The notes under the pieces: generated by a model
Seen by the model: only the letters and a program-made list of their open reading frames with translations
Databases searched by the model: none
Told to the model about the DNA's origin: nothing
Translations under genes and position numbers: made by a program
Source: Oscillospiraceae bacterium
GTDB lineage: Bacteria; Bacillota; Clostridia; Oscillospirales; Ruminococcaceae
Direction: 5' to 3'
Assembly (NCBI GenBank): GCA_017560985.1
Contig: JAFZDX010000141.1
Span: 1-36,041 of the forward strand
DNA length: 36,041 bases
In this document: positions 15,980 through 24,932 of the stretch, piece after piece
Layout of the letters: each line of letters begins with the position of its first letter
Position numbering within the stretch: position 1 is the first letter of the stretch

Positions 15980-17779
15980 TTATTCGATTACGGCGTTGAT
16001 GTAATTCAGGGCAGGGATGGTGTACATTTTGTCTTTGTAAACAAATGTTTCCGGTCCGTTGCCTCTGTTTACAGCTGTCAGCACTTCGTCCTCGTGTTCA
16101 TAACGCACATATGCAACAGCATTGTGTGAAACGTGAATGAAATGCAGACCACCTTCACGGTATTCGTGGTGGCTTTTTCTGAAGTTTGCCAGCCATTTGA
16201 TGTTTTTTAGAATGTATTCATCCTGGTCCCACCATTTGAAATATCCACGGTTGAATGGGTCACGGTAACCTTGCATACCTATTTCGTCACCGTAATAGAT
16301 ACAAGGTACACCTGGCAGACCAAACATCAGCGCATATGCACATACCAGCATTTTGGATGCTGTCTTGTAGTCGTCACCTTCCACTTTCTGCATACTCTGC
16401 CAGTATCTGTCGCTGCTTTCAGGGTTTTTACCCATCAGCCAGGTAATACCTCTTGGGGTATCGTGGGTGGAAATAAAGTTCCAGGCATTATCCAGTGCTT
16501 CTTTAGGATAGTTTTCGTAGATGGAGAAAATGCTTTCGCAGAATTTGTGTCCATCCCCATTTTTGATAAAGTCCAGAACAGCAGTCCTGAACGGATAGTT
16601 CATAGTGCTGTCCAGCCCTTTACCCAACAGGTAGGAACGCCTTTTGTCGTAACTTATTTTAGTTACAGCATCTTCCCACACTTCACCGATAAGCAGTTTG
16701 TTTTTACCACACTGTTTCAGTGAACGACGTACCTTTTCGATAAATTCGTCAGGCAGTTCGTCAGCTACGTCCAGGCGGAAACCGTCTGCACCGCTTTTCA
16801 GCCAGTGGTTTATAACGCCGTTTTTGCCACAGATATAGTTGAGGTAATCCTTATTCAGCTCATCTACATCAGGCAGGGTAGGGAAGCCCCACCAGCTGCG
16901 ATAGCCGTGGTCATAATGTTTATCAAAATCGTACCAAGGACGATATGGACTGTTTGGGTCATTATAAGCACCACCTGTGCCGTATCTGCCTTCTCGGTTG
17001 AAATAGATACTGTCGCTGCCTGTATGGCTGAAAACACCATCCAGAATAACACTGATGCCACGTTTATGGCATTCGCTGCACAGCTGTGTAAAATCTTCAG
17101 TTGTACCCAGGTCAGGGTCCACTTTCATATAGTCTGCTGTATTGTAACGATGGTTTGCGTGGGCTTCAAAAATTGGATTCAGATAGATACAGGTTACACC
17201 CAGACCTTTCAGATAATCCAGTTTCTGCATAATGCCTTTCAGGTCACCGCCATAATAGTCAGTGTTGATAGCTTCTGTTTCGCCATCGCCCCATTTGAAG
17301 AAAGGCTGTCCTTCTTTATCCTTACGGTAAACCCTGTCAGACCAGGCCAGTTCTTCTTTTTCTTTGCTTTCATAGAATCTGTCAGGGAAAATCTGGTACA
17401 GTATACCGCCTTTGAACTTATCCGGTGTGGAAAAGTTTTTGGCATATACTGTCTGCATAAACCACTGACCGCGTTCTGTCACAAAGCCTTCGCCTTTACC
17501 GGCGTTGTAAATACCGTATTTGCCGCTGTCAAATTTAAAACAGTAAAAATACAATCCTAATTTGTCGAAAGTATAGTCGGCAGTAAATATTTTTGTGCCA
17601 TCTTCGGCTGTATGCATATTCATAAGAATACGCATCTCTCTGCCGCCCTCTTTTGCAATACACAAAACAGGTACAACAGATTCATTGTCACTTGTCACGG
17701 TGAAAGTAACAGTGGTTGTTTCTTTCACCGCGCCAAAAGGTTGTTTAAAAAAAGTATTTCTGCTGTTGAAGTAGTACAT
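15980..17779 (-). CDS. GH13 alpha-glycosidase (neopullulanase / cyclomaltodextrinase-like)
   Basis: 599 residues, no signal peptide, hence cytoplasmic. Residues 1-120 form an N-terminal beta-sandwich domain of the CBM34/CBM48 kind; the catalytic barrel begins at GGILYQIFPDRFYES. Motifs: DGVFSHTG, DGFRLDVADEL with nucleophile Asp337, LIGEVWEDA with acid/base Glu366, and ISTHDTPR with Asp440. It hydrolyses alpha-1,4 (and often alpha-1,6) bonds of maltodextrins, cyclodextrins or debranched glycogen. The start lies 6 bases after the glgP stop, with only a weak GAAAG site inside the glgP end, so translation is probably coupled. Working with glgP it would trim chains the phosphorylase cannot. Exact specificity cannot be read. 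Confidence 0.92.
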   Translation of the reverse strand: MYYFNSRNTFFKQPFGAVKETTTVTFTVTSDNESVVPVLCIAKEGGREMRILMNMHTAEDGTKIFTADYTFDKLGLYFYCFKFDSGKYGIYNAGKGEGFVTERGQWFMQTVYAKNFSTPDKFKGGILYQIFPDRFYESKEKEELAWSDRVYRKDKEGQPFFKWGDGETEAINTDYYGGDLKGIMQKLDYLKGLGVTCIYLNPIFEAHANHRYNTADYMKVDPDLGTTEDFTQLCSECHKRGISVILDGVFSHTGSDSIYFNREGRYGTGGAYNDPNSPYRPWYDFDKHYDHGYRSWWGFPTLPDVDELNKDYLNYICGKNGVINHWLKSGADGFRLDVADELPDEFIEKVRRSLKQCGKNKLLIGEVWEDAVTKISYDKRRSYLLGKGLDSTMNYPFRTAVLDFIKNGDGHKFCESIFSIYENYPKEALDNAWNFISTHDTPRGITWLMGKNPESSDRYWQSMQKVEGDDYKTASKMLVCAYALMFGLPGVPCIYYGDEIGMQGYRDPFNRGYFKWWDQDEYILKNIKWLANFRKSHHEYREGGLHFIHVSHNAVAYVRYEHEDEVLTAVNRGNGPETFVYKDKMYTIPALNYINAVIE

Positions 17780-17785
17780 AGTGAA

Positions 17786-20191
17786 TTATTTTACTTTCTG
17801 AAGGTGCCAAATATTCTGAGCGTAATCTTCAATCGCTCTGTCTGCGGAGAACATGCCTGCATTTGCAATGTTCATCAGGCTCATTTTTGCCCAGCGCATT
17901 TTGTTTGTATAGATTCTCTGCAGCTCAACCTGTGCGTTATGATATGAGTCAAAGTCTGCACATACCATGAATGGGTCGCTGTTTACCAGGTTGTCAACGA
18001 TTTCGTTGAAGTAGTTGCCATCAATGCCGCCTTCCAGAACAGACAGTACATCCTGCAGAATTTTGCTTCTTGCGATGTATTTTCTTGGGTTGTAGCCTTC
18101 CTGTGAAAGTGCTTTTGTTTCTTCTGGCAGCATACCAAACTGGATAAAGTTTTCAGCGCCACAGCACTGTTTGATTTCAATGTTTGCACCGTCATAAGTA
18201 CCCATTGTAACAGCACCGTTGATCATAAACTTCATGTTACCTGTACCGGATGCTTCTTTACCAGCCATAGAAATCTGCTGGCTTACTTCAGAAGCAGGCA
18301 TCAGTCTTTCAGAAGTAGATACGGAGTAGTTTTCCAGGTAAACAATATGCAGTTTATCTTTTGTAACAGGGTCTTTTTCAACCATGCTTTTGATTGAATG
18401 GATCAGTCTGATAATCTGTTTTGCCATATAGTAACCGGAAGCAGCTTTTGCACCAAAGATATATGTTTTTGGTGTGAATGGAGCATCTGGGTTCTGTTTG
18501 ATATACAGATATTCAGCAATGATGTTCAGTGCGTTCAGGTGCTGACGTTTGTATTCGTGCAGACGTTTTACCTGTACGTCAAAGATTGTATCAGGGTTGA
18601 TTTCTTCACCTGTCAGGTTTTTCATATATTTTGCAAAGTCTACTTTGTTCTGATGTTTAACTTCCAGAATTGCTTTCAGTGTTTCTTCATCATCAGCAAA
18701 TGCTTCCAGTTTTTTCAGCTGGAATGCATCACGTTTGTAGCCTTCACCGATTTTTTCGTCCAGCAGTTTGCACAGACGTGGGTTGGACTGCATCAGCCAG
18801 CGGCGATATGCAATACCGTTTGTAACGTTTTTGAATTTTTCAGGTGTAAACAGATAGAAATCATTGAAAACTGTTTCTTTGATGATTTCACTGTGCAGTG
18901 CAGATACACCGTTGATAGAGTGACATACGTAGCAGCAGATGTTTGCTGTTCTTACTTCGCCGTTTGCGATAAGGCTCATATAGTCTACTTTGCCATGGTC
19001 GCCAGGGAAAGCTGCAAACATTTCTTCTCTTGCACGTCTGTTCATTTCTTCCAGAATTTCGTAAATTCTTGGCAGAACTTCTCTGAACATACCTGCATTC
19101 CATTTTTCCAGAGCTTCTGGAAGAACAGTGTGGTTTGTGTATGCAAATGTGTTCTTTACGATTTCAAATGATTTGTCCCAGCTGAAGCCACAGTCGTCCA
19201 GCAGAACTCTCATCAGTTCTGGAATAGCCAGAGTTGGATGAGTATCATTGATGTGGATAGCCACTTTGTCAGCCAGATTATCCAGGCTGCCATATTTTGC
19301 CATGTGCTTGTTAACGATATCGTTGATAGAAGCACAGCACAGGAAGTACTGCTGTTTCAGACGCAGGATTTTACCTTCCAGGTGGTTGTCGTTAGGGTAC
19401 AGAACTTTGGAAATCAGTTCTGCGTCACTACCGGATTTGATAGCTGCCAGATAGTCGCCTCTGTTAAAGCTTTCCATATCGATTGTAGGGCTTTTTGCCT
19501 GCCACAGTCTCAGTTTGGAAACGCCTTCGCTGCCGTAACCGGACACGTACATATCGTGTGGTACAGCCATAACGCTTGTATAGTCTTTGTGAATTGTGTG
19601 GTGATAGTTGTCAAACCATTTGTCTTCTACATGACCGCCGAATCTTACTTCGATAGCCTGTGAAGGATGTGCTTTCAGCCATACCTGGCCACCAGGCAGC
19701 CAGTTGTCTGGCATTTCCTGCTGCCAACCATTCACGATTCTCTGTTTGAAAATACCATATTCATACAGAATGGAGTAACCGCCGCCTGCATAGCTGTCTG
19801 CAGCGATACCGTCCATATAGCAGGCAGCCAGACGGCCAAGACCGCCGTTGCCCAGACCTGCATCTGGTTCGCATTCGTAAATAATATCTTCGTTGATACC
19901 CAGGTTTTTGAATGCCTGGCTGGCAACTTCATTGAGACCCAGGTTGAAAAGGTTTGTCTTCAGGCTGCGGCCCATCAGGAATTCAATGCAAAGATAGTAA
20001 ATCTGTTTTGCACCCTGACCATTAGCTTTGGCCATGAATTCTTTCTGTCTGGCACTCATGATTTTGCGCACATTAAAGGCTGCAGCTTTATAAATATCTT
20101 CATAGGATGCAGTCTTAAGATCTGTGGAGAATTCGTGCAGCAGAGTATCTTTGATCATCTGCTCAAATTCTTTCGCAGTAATGTTAAGCAT
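17786..20191 (-). CDS. glgP: Glycogen/maltodextrin phosphorylase (GT35)
   Basis: 801 residues, standard for bacterial glycogen phosphorylase. ATG 20191 follows AAGGAA. It releases glucose-1-phosphate from alpha-1,4-glucan ends using pyridoxal phosphate. Motifs: QIYYLCIEFLMGRSL, GLGNGGLGRLAACYMD, the NDTHPTLAIPELMR block, RLHEYKRQHLN, and EASGTGNMKF with PLP Lys654, then NGAVTMGTYDGANIEI. The N-terminal regulatory residues of eukaryotic phosphorylase are absent, as normal in bacteria. It heads a two-gene operon with the GH13 gene; no glgA, glgB or glgC is in the window. An exact 20-bp palindrome lies 28 bases before its start. Confidence 0.97.
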   Translation of the reverse strand: MLNITAKEFEQMIKDTLLHEFSTDLKTASYEDIYKAAAFNVRKIMSARQKEFMAKANGQGAKQIYYLCIEFLMGRSLKTNLFNLGLNEVASQAFKNLGINEDIIYECEPDAGLGNGGLGRLAACYMDGIAADSYAGGGYSILYEYGIFKQRIVNGWQQEMPDNWLPGGQVWLKAHPSQAIEVRFGGHVEDKWFDNYHHTIHKDYTSVMAVPHDMYVSGYGSEGVSKLRLWQAKSPTIDMESFNRGDYLAAIKSGSDAELISKVLYPNDNHLEGKILRLKQQYFLCCASINDIVNKHMAKYGSLDNLADKVAIHINDTHPTLAIPELMRVLLDDCGFSWDKSFEIVKNTFAYTNHTVLPEALEKWNAGMFREVLPRIYEILEEMNRRAREEMFAAFPGDHGKVDYMSLIANGEVRTANICCYVCHSINGVSALHSEIIKETVFNDFYLFTPEKFKNVTNGIAYRRWLMQSNPRLCKLLDEKIGEGYKRDAFQLKKLEAFADDEETLKAILEVKHQNKVDFAKYMKNLTGEEINPDTIFDVQVKRLHEYKRQHLNALNIIAEYLYIKQNPDAPFTPKTYIFGAKAASGYYMAKQIIRLIHSIKSMVEKDPVTKDKLHIVYLENYSVSTSERLMPASEVSQQISMAGKEASGTGNMKFMINGAVTMGTYDGANIEIKQCCGAENFIQFGMLPEETKALSQEGYNPRKYIARSKILQDVLSVLEGGIDGNYFNEIVDNLVNSDPFMVCADFDSYHNAQVELQRIYTNKMRWAKMSLMNIANAGMFSADRAIEDYAQNIWHLQKVK

Positions 20192-20218
20192 GTTGTAAAG
20201 TTCCTTTCTTATAATTAA

Positions 20219-20238
20219 ATAGATTATATATAATCTAT
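20219..20238. promoter_or_regulatory. 20-bp perfect palindrome upstream of glgP, operator candidate
   Basis: Half-site ATAGATTATA is repeated inverted with no spacer. On the minus strand it contains TATAAT, so it probably overlaps the glgP -10. A second, looser inverted repeat (ACGCAA at 20271-20276, TTGCGT at 20291-20296) lies further upstream. Confidence 0.5.
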
Positions 20239-20340
20239 GTTAATGACTTTATTTATATTTGGATATAGTCACGCAACATATATTATAATATTGCGTTAAG
20301 AATTTATCAACCCAAAATTTTAAAAATTTATATAAATTTG

Positions 20341-20369
20341 TTGCTTAAATATGTCATTTATAGTATTAT
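20341..20369 (+). promoter_or_regulatory. Possible sigma-A promoter of zapA
   Basis: TTGCTT, 17 bases, TATTAT, about 70 bases before zapA. The -35 is weak. Confidence 0.4.
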
Positions 20370-20437
20370 TATAGTGGATAAATTTATAAAAAACTAACAT
20401 ATAATTACTTTAAATATCTTGAACAGGGGGAGCAATC

Positions 20438-20791
20438 ATGGCTTTCAACAAAATTAAATTGAATATAGCAGGTACAAGCTACGTTATAAATTCCCGGGAC
20501 AGTGAAGAACACGTATTGGAACTTGCCAATGTTCTGGATAATGATATGAAACAGATACTGGAAAAAAGTCCATCTGCATCAGTGACTGCAGCAGCAGTTA
20601 TCTGTGCACTTACTTATCTGGATAAACTGGATAGGTCAGACAGCAGCGCAGACAATATGCGTAAGCAGGTACGTCAGTATCTCGAAGATGCAAACAGTGC
20701 CAGAATGGAAGCCGAAAAGGTTAAGATGGAACTGGAAAAACTGAAAATAGATATTCAGTATCTGAAAAATCAGAGAGGTCACAATGATTAA
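20438..20791 (+). CDS. zapA: Cell division protein ZapA
   Basis: 117 residues, ATG after GGGGGAG. ZapA binds and cross-links FtsZ filaments at the division site. The N-terminal domain (1-50) has the family pattern KIKLNIAGTSYVINSRDSEEHV followed by LANVLDNDMKQIL, and a helix with AAAVICALTYLDKL (55-67). Residues 75-115 form a coiled coil with many E, K and L residues, which mediates dimer/tetramer formation. It overlaps the next gene by 8 bases, so the two are co-translated. Confidence 0.92.
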   Translation: MAFNKIKLNIAGTSYVINSRDSEEHVLELANVLDNDMKQILEKSPSASVTAAAVICALTYLDKLDRSDSSADNMRKQVRQYLEDANSARMEAEKVKMELEKLKIDIQYLKNQRGHND

Positions 20792-22820
20792 TAAAACTGA
20801 AATTTTAGCCCCTGCCGGTAATATGGAAAACCTTGTTGCTGCTGTATACAGCGGAGCAAATGCTGTTTATCTTGGGGTGCAGAGTTTCAATGCCAGGGCG
20901 TCAGCGGCCAATTTCAGCTTTGAAGAACTTAAAAAGGCCGTTGGCTTTTGTCATGCCCGAAATGTAAAGGTAAATGTTACTCTCAATACGATTCTCTATG
21001 ACAGGGAACTGGAAGAATTCAAAGAAACGGTAAAACAGGTGGCTGCCTGTGGCGTTGATGCTATCATTGCACAGGACCTGGCATCTGCAAAAATTATAAA
21101 AGAAGTTGCACCTGGAATCGACCTTCATGGGTCCACACAGATGGCAGTGCACAATCTTGCCGGCGCCATTCTGCTGAAAGAAATGGGCTATTCCCGTGTA
21201 ATTCTTGCAAGGGAACTGACACTTGAACAGGTGGAACACATTACAAAAAACTGTGGCATTGAAACAGAAATCTTTGTTCATGGTGCCCTTTGTATGTCAC
21301 TTTCTGGTCAGTGCTATGCTTCTGCATTTCTTGGTGGTCGCAGTGGTAACCGTGGCAGATGTGCCGGTACCTGCCGTCTTCCAATGTCTGCAAAAGGAGA
21401 TATGGAAGACAACCACCTCAGTCTGAAAGACCTGTGTGCTATGGAAATGCTGCCTGCTATTGAAAAAATGGGGGTTAAATGTGTAAAGATTGAAGGTCGT
21501 CTGCGCACACCTGAATACGTGGCTGCAGCAGTAGACAATGCCCGAAAGGCACTTGCAGGACAGCATTTTGACAAACAGCTGCTGGCTGACGCATTCAGCC
21601 GTTCAGGTTTTACAAATGGCTTCCTGGAAAATAAACTGGATAAAAACGCATTTGGTGTCAGAACAAAAGAAGACAGCGCAAAAACAAAAGAAACACTGCC
21701 TAAACTCCGCGCACTGTATCGTAGGGAAGGACAGTATGTGCCGGTTTCTTTCAAATTCACTATGGGTGAAACAGAAAGCACACTTACAATTTCTGATGGC
21801 ACGAATTCATTCTCACAGCTGATTACAGCAGAGGTTCAGGATACAGAAAAAGATTTTTCCGCTTCAGTGAAAGCATCTCTTGAAAAGCTGGGCGGTACAC
21901 CTTTCTATCTGGAAAATCTGGAATGTAACCTTATCCCAGGTAAATATTTGCCTTTGGGTGCTGTAAATGCAGCACGCCGCACATTGGCAGAAATATTGCT
22001 GGCTCAGCGTGAAACAGTTGTGCCTCATCAGGTAAAAGATTATGAAATTCCACCAGTAAAACAACGTTTTACTACCCCGGAACTGGTTGCGCGCTTTGAA
22101 AACATAGATCAGATTCCTATGGATTATTGTCACCTGTTCAAGTATGTTACAATACCTCTGGAATATGCAGATGAAATTCCGGACACATTAAAAAATAAAG
22201 TTGTACTGGAACTTTCCCGTGATATATTTGGTAAGGAGGATAAAATACGTCAGCAAGTGTTGTCTGCAAAGCAGAATGGCTTTACACGTTTCTGCGTTCA
22301 GAATATAGGTCATATCCCACTGGTAGAAGGATGTGAAATTTTCTCATCCTTTACTCTCAATATATCAAACAGCCTTGCTGCAAATGAATGCAAGGCTTTG
22401 GGGGTTGAAAACATCACTATCAGCCCTGAAATCACTCTGGAACAGATTGGCAGAATAACAGCGGATGTTAAAACCACAGTTATCGGCTATGGTCATATTC
22501 CTGTTATGCTGGTAAAAGCCTGCCCAATGCACAATGTGAAAACCTGTGCAAACTGCAATGGCAAGGGTTTTCTGACAGACCGTAAAGGAATGAAACTGCC
22601 ACTGTTGTGTCACGGTAAGATTGCAGGTTACAGAGAGATTTTCAATCCTGTCCCACTGTACATCGGTGACAAACAAAATGAAATCAATGCTGACTTTGTT
22701 TCCCTTAATTTTACAGTGGAAAGCAAATCAGCTGTTGAAAAAATAATCAATAAATTTATCGCCGGCCAGGCTCTGGGTGCTGACTTCACCCGTGGTCTTT
22801 ACTACAAGGCATCTTTATAA
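20784..22820 (+). CDS. U32 family protein with DUF3656-like C-terminus (RlhA/TrhP type RNA hydroxylase)
   Basis: 678 residues; ATG overlaps the zapA end by 8 bases, with AGAGGT inside zapA as its binding site. The N-terminal TIM-barrel-like domain has TEILAPAGNMENLVAAVYSGANAVYLG, EIFVHGALCMSLSGQCYASAFLGGRSGNRGRCAGTCRLP (the Cys-rich U32 signature) and CVKIEGRLRTPEYVA. The C-terminal half (about 330-678) includes the DUF3656-like insert and a second Cys cluster CPMHNVKTCANCNGKGF. Proteins once annotated as U32 peptidases include E. coli RlhA (23S rRNA C2501 hydroxylation) and TrhP (tRNA wobble uridine hydroxylation); the long form here is closest to RlhA. Peptidase activity is doubtful. It is the second gene of an operon with zapA. 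Confidence 0.88.
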   Translation: MINKTEILAPAGNMENLVAAVYSGANAVYLGVQSFNARASAANFSFEELKKAVGFCHARNVKVNVTLNTILYDRELEEFKETVKQVAACGVDAIIAQDLASAKIIKEVAPGIDLHGSTQMAVHNLAGAILLKEMGYSRVILARELTLEQVEHITKNCGIETEIFVHGALCMSLSGQCYASAFLGGRSGNRGRCAGTCRLPMSAKGDMEDNHLSLKDLCAMEMLPAIEKMGVKCVKIEGRLRTPEYVAAAVDNARKALAGQHFDKQLLADAFSRSGFTNGFLENKLDKNAFGVRTKEDSAKTKETLPKLRALYRREGQYVPVSFKFTMGETESTLTISDGTNSFSQLITAEVQDTEKDFSASVKASLEKLGGTPFYLENLECNLIPGKYLPLGAVNAARRTLAEILLAQRETVVPHQVKDYEIPPVKQRFTTPELVARFENIDQIPMDYCHLFKYVTIPLEYADEIPDTLKNKVVLELSRDIFGKEDKIRQQVLSAKQNGFTRFCVQNIGHIPLVEGCEIFSSFTLNISNSLAANECKALGVENITISPEITLEQIGRITADVKTTVIGYGHIPVMLVKACPMHNVKTCANCNGKGFLTDRKGMKLPLLCHGKIAGYREIFNPVPLYIGDKQNEINADFVSLNFTVESKSAVEKIINKFIAGQALGADFTRGLYYKASL

Positions 22821-22827
22821 AAAATAA

Positions 22828-22864
22828 ATTATGGCGGATAAGGTTTTTGCTTGTCTGCCATAAT
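22828..22864 (+). promoter_or_regulatory. Hairpin immediately before the DUF4321 ribosome binding site, attenuator-like
   Basis: A 15-bp stem with two G-U pairs (ATTATGGC... left arm 22828-22842, right arm 22850-22864) is followed by CTTTTGGAG, where TTGGAG is the binding site of the next gene. It may be a partial terminator or translational control element. Confidence 0.6.
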
Positions 22865-22879
22865 CTTTTGGAGTTATAA

Positions 22880-23134
22880 ATGAAGAAAACATTTTTATTT
22901 TTATTCTATCTTCTTGCCGGTATTCTTACCGGTTCACTTCTTGCAAACCTTTGCAGGGCCATCCCGGCACTCAGCTGGATGGGCTATGCCAATACAATAG
23001 GTTTTGCTGCAGGCACACCGGCTGTGCTTGACCTTATAATTGTAAAAATCACATTTGGCTTTGCTATGTCTGTTTCCATTGCACAGATTATTACTATTTC
23101 AATAGCAATGGTGCTTTACAACAAATCGAGGTAA
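22880..23134 (+). CDS. DUF4321 membrane protein
   Basis: 84 residues, ATG after TTGGAG. Two hydrophobic helices (about 3-25 and 50-78), the second with FGFAMSVSIAQIITISIA. The pattern FLFLFYLLAGILTGSLLANLC followed by a W.GYANTIGF segment and a DLIIVKITFGF strand is typical of DUF4321, a family found in Clostridia next to maf and mreB, as here. Function unknown; position suggests a link to cell-wall or shape control. Maf begins two bases after its stop. Confidence 0.85.
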   Translation: MKKTFLFLFYLLAGILTGSLLANLCRAIPALSWMGYANTIGFAAGTPAVLDLIIVKITFGFAMSVSIAQIITISIAMVLYNKSR

Positions 23135-23136
23135 TT

Positions 23137-23700
23137 ATGGTATATCTTGCATCCACATCTCCTCGCAGAAAAGAAATTTTATCAATGTTGTTATCTGATT
23201 TCCGCCAGCTTTCTCCGATGGTGGAAGAAAAAGAGTATTCACAGCTTACACCAAAAGAAAAAGCTGTACGCCTTTCAAAAGACAAATGCATCGCAGCTGT
23301 TAACCACATCCGTCAGAAAGGTATGGTGGTTATTGCCAGCGATACAGTAGTGGATCTGGAAGGCAGGGTACTGGAAAAACCAAGGGATAGGCTGGATTGT
23401 GTTGATATGATTACATCACTTTCTGGTAAAGTGCATCATGTTTATTCTGCGGTTACCGTATACAAAAATGGCAAAATTTACACGTTCTGTGATGATACAG
23501 CAGTTTACTTTGATACAGTGCCAGCAGATATTATTCAGGAATATGCTGACAGTTCAGAGCCATATGATAAAGCCGGTGGATATGCTATTCAGGGCTTTAT
23601 GGGAAAATATATTCAAAAGATAGAGGGCGAATACTACAATGTTGTGGGACTTCCGCTGGAAAAACTTAAGAAGTTATTAATTTTTTTGAAAATTCTGTAA
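23137..23700 (+). CDS. maf: Maf-family nucleotide pyrophosphatase (dTTP/UTP type)
   Basis: 187 residues. The start lies two bases after the DUF4321 stop, with GAGG inside the preceding gene. Maf proteins hydrolyse non-canonical and certain canonical nucleoside triphosphates and slow septation when overproduced. Motifs: LASTSPRRKEIL (nucleotide binding), VIASDTVVDLEG with the catalytic Asp, LEKPRDRLDCVDMI, LSGKVHHVYSAV and EPYDKAGGYAIQG. All conserved blocks are present. It directly precedes mreB, the usual order in Firmicutes, though a palindrome and promoter lie between. Confidence 0.93.
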   Translation: MVYLASTSPRRKEILSMLLSDFRQLSPMVEEKEYSQLTPKEKAVRLSKDKCIAAVNHIRQKGMVVIASDTVVDLEGRVLEKPRDRLDCVDMITSLSGKVHHVYSAVTVYKNGKIYTFCDDTAVYFDTVPADIIQEYADSSEPYDKAGGYAIQGFMGKYIQKIEGEYYNVVGLPLEKLKKLLIFLKIL

Positions 23701-23727
23701 AATTTGTTAAAAGTGACAAAAAAGTAA

Positions 23728-23757
23728 TTGCATTTTTATAACAATATATGCTAAAAT
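23728..23757 (+). promoter_or_regulatory. Possible sigma-A promoter of mreB
   Basis: TTGCAT, 18 bases, TAAAAT. The -10 lies within the palindrome at 23748-23767. Confidence 0.4.
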
Positions 23758-23767
23758 GTTTTAGCAT
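23748..23767. promoter_or_regulatory. 20-bp palindrome upstream of mreB
   Basis: Arms ATGCTAAAA and TTTTAGCAT flank a central TG. It overlaps the predicted -10 and is 50 bases before mreB. Without a T-tract it is more like an operator than a terminator. Confidence 0.45.
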
Positions 23768-23816
23768 TAAATGATAACAGATAAGTATAATATATAATTA
23801 CATAAAGGAGAAGAAA

Positions 23817-24839
23817 ATGTTTGGATTAAGCAAAAGTATCGGTATCGACTTGGGTACCGCCAATACTCTGGTATTTATGAAAGGCAAAGGCGTAATCATG
23901 CGTGAACCAAGCGTGGTTGCTGTAGATACAAAAAATGACACTGTAAAATTTGTAGGTAGCGAAGCTAAAGACGTTATCGGTAAAACACCTGGCTCTATTA
24001 TGGTTGTAAGACCACTGAAAGATGGTGTTATCGCTGACTTTGACGTTACAGCTGCGATGCTGAGAATTTTCATCAAAAAAGCATGTGGTCCATCACTGGT
24101 TTTTAAACCAACTGTAGTTATCTGTATTCCATCAGGTGTTACAGAAGTTGAAAGACGTGCTGTAAGAGAAGCTGCAATGAATGCAGGCGCAGGCCAGGTT
24201 ATGATTATTGAAGAACCAATGGCAGCAGCTATCGGTGCAGGTCTTCCTGTACAGGAACCAGCAGGCAGCATGGTTGTAGACATCGGTGGCGGTACCAGTG
24301 AAGTTGCTGTTATTTCACTGAATGGTATTGTTGCAGCCCGCAGTGTAAGAACAGGCGGTGATGAATTTGACCAGGCAATCATCGCTTACATCAAAAGAAA
24401 ATTCAACCTGCTTATCGGTGAAAGATCAGCAGAAAAAATTAAAATCGAAGTTGGTACAGCTTACAAACTTGACGAAGACCTGACACTGGAAGTAAAAGGC
24501 CGTAACCTTATCAATGGTCTGCCAAAAAATGCTATCATCTCATCTGAAGATGTAAGGGAAGCTCTCCGTGAAAGTCTGGAAAAAATTATTGAAGCTGTAA
24601 AAGAAACACTGGAAAGAACACCACCAGAACTGGCCGCTGATATCATTGACAGCGGTATCACACTTACAGGTGGCGGTGCTATGCTGCGTGGTCTGGATAA
24701 ACTTATCAGCGCAGAAACAGGTATCGATGTTTACGTGGCTGAAAATCCACTGGACTGTGTTGCCAACGGCACAGGTTATGTTCTTGAACATATGGATACA
24801 CTCAAAGAAGTGCTTCAGGAAAGCAACAGAACTATCTAG
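23817..24839 (+). CDS. mreB: Actin-like shape-determining protein MreB
   Basis: 340 residues, ATG 23817 after AAAGGAG. MreB forms membrane-bound filaments that direct lateral wall synthesis. The actin-fold phosphate motifs are IGIDLGTANTLVF (phosphate 1, residues 7-19), VVDIGGGTSEVAVISL (phosphate 2) and DIIDSGITLTGGGAMLRGLD (adenosine), with IIEEPMAAAIGAGL connecting. The length is typical. Its presence predicts rod-like growth. It is followed by a terminator-like hairpin, so mreB may be made in excess over mreC, mreD and pbp2. Confidence 0.97.
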   Translation: MFGLSKSIGIDLGTANTLVFMKGKGVIMREPSVVAVDTKNDTVKFVGSEAKDVIGKTPGSIMVVRPLKDGVIADFDVTAAMLRIFIKKACGPSLVFKPTVVICIPSGVTEVERRAVREAAMNAGAGQVMIIEEPMAAAIGAGLPVQEPAGSMVVDIGGGTSEVAVISLNGIVAARSVRTGGDEFDQAIIAYIKRKFNLLIGERSAEKIKIEVGTAYKLDEDLTLEVKGRNLINGLPKNAIISSEDVREALRESLEKIIEAVKETLERTPPELAADIIDSGITLTGGGAMLRGLDKLISAETGIDVYVAENPLDCVANGTGYVLEHMDTLKEVLQESNRTI

Positions 24840-24851
24840 TTTATATCACAC

Positions 24852-24892
24852 TTTGCAAGCTCGCTTTCCCGGGCTTGCAAATTTGTTTATTT
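24852..24892 (+). terminator. Terminator or attenuator between mreB and mreC
   Basis: TTTGCAAGCTCG (24852-24863), loop CTTTCC, CGGGCTTGCAAA (24870-24881; one G-U pair), then TTTGTTTATTT. The stem is strong but mreC follows only 40 bases later without a clear new promoter, so termination is probably partial. Confidence 0.75.
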
Positions 24893-24932
24893 GGGAATAC
24901 TCTGATAAATATCACTTAAAGGAGAAAAATAA

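Noticed and set aside
20271-20296. LacI/MalR-type operator before glgP
   Set aside because: The ACGCAA and TTGCGT arms fit, but they are 14 bases apart instead of nearly contiguous, so a standard MalR dimer would not bind.
23702-23720. Rex site upstream of mreB beginning TTGTTAA
   Set aside because: Only the left half matches; the right half has no TTAACAA.
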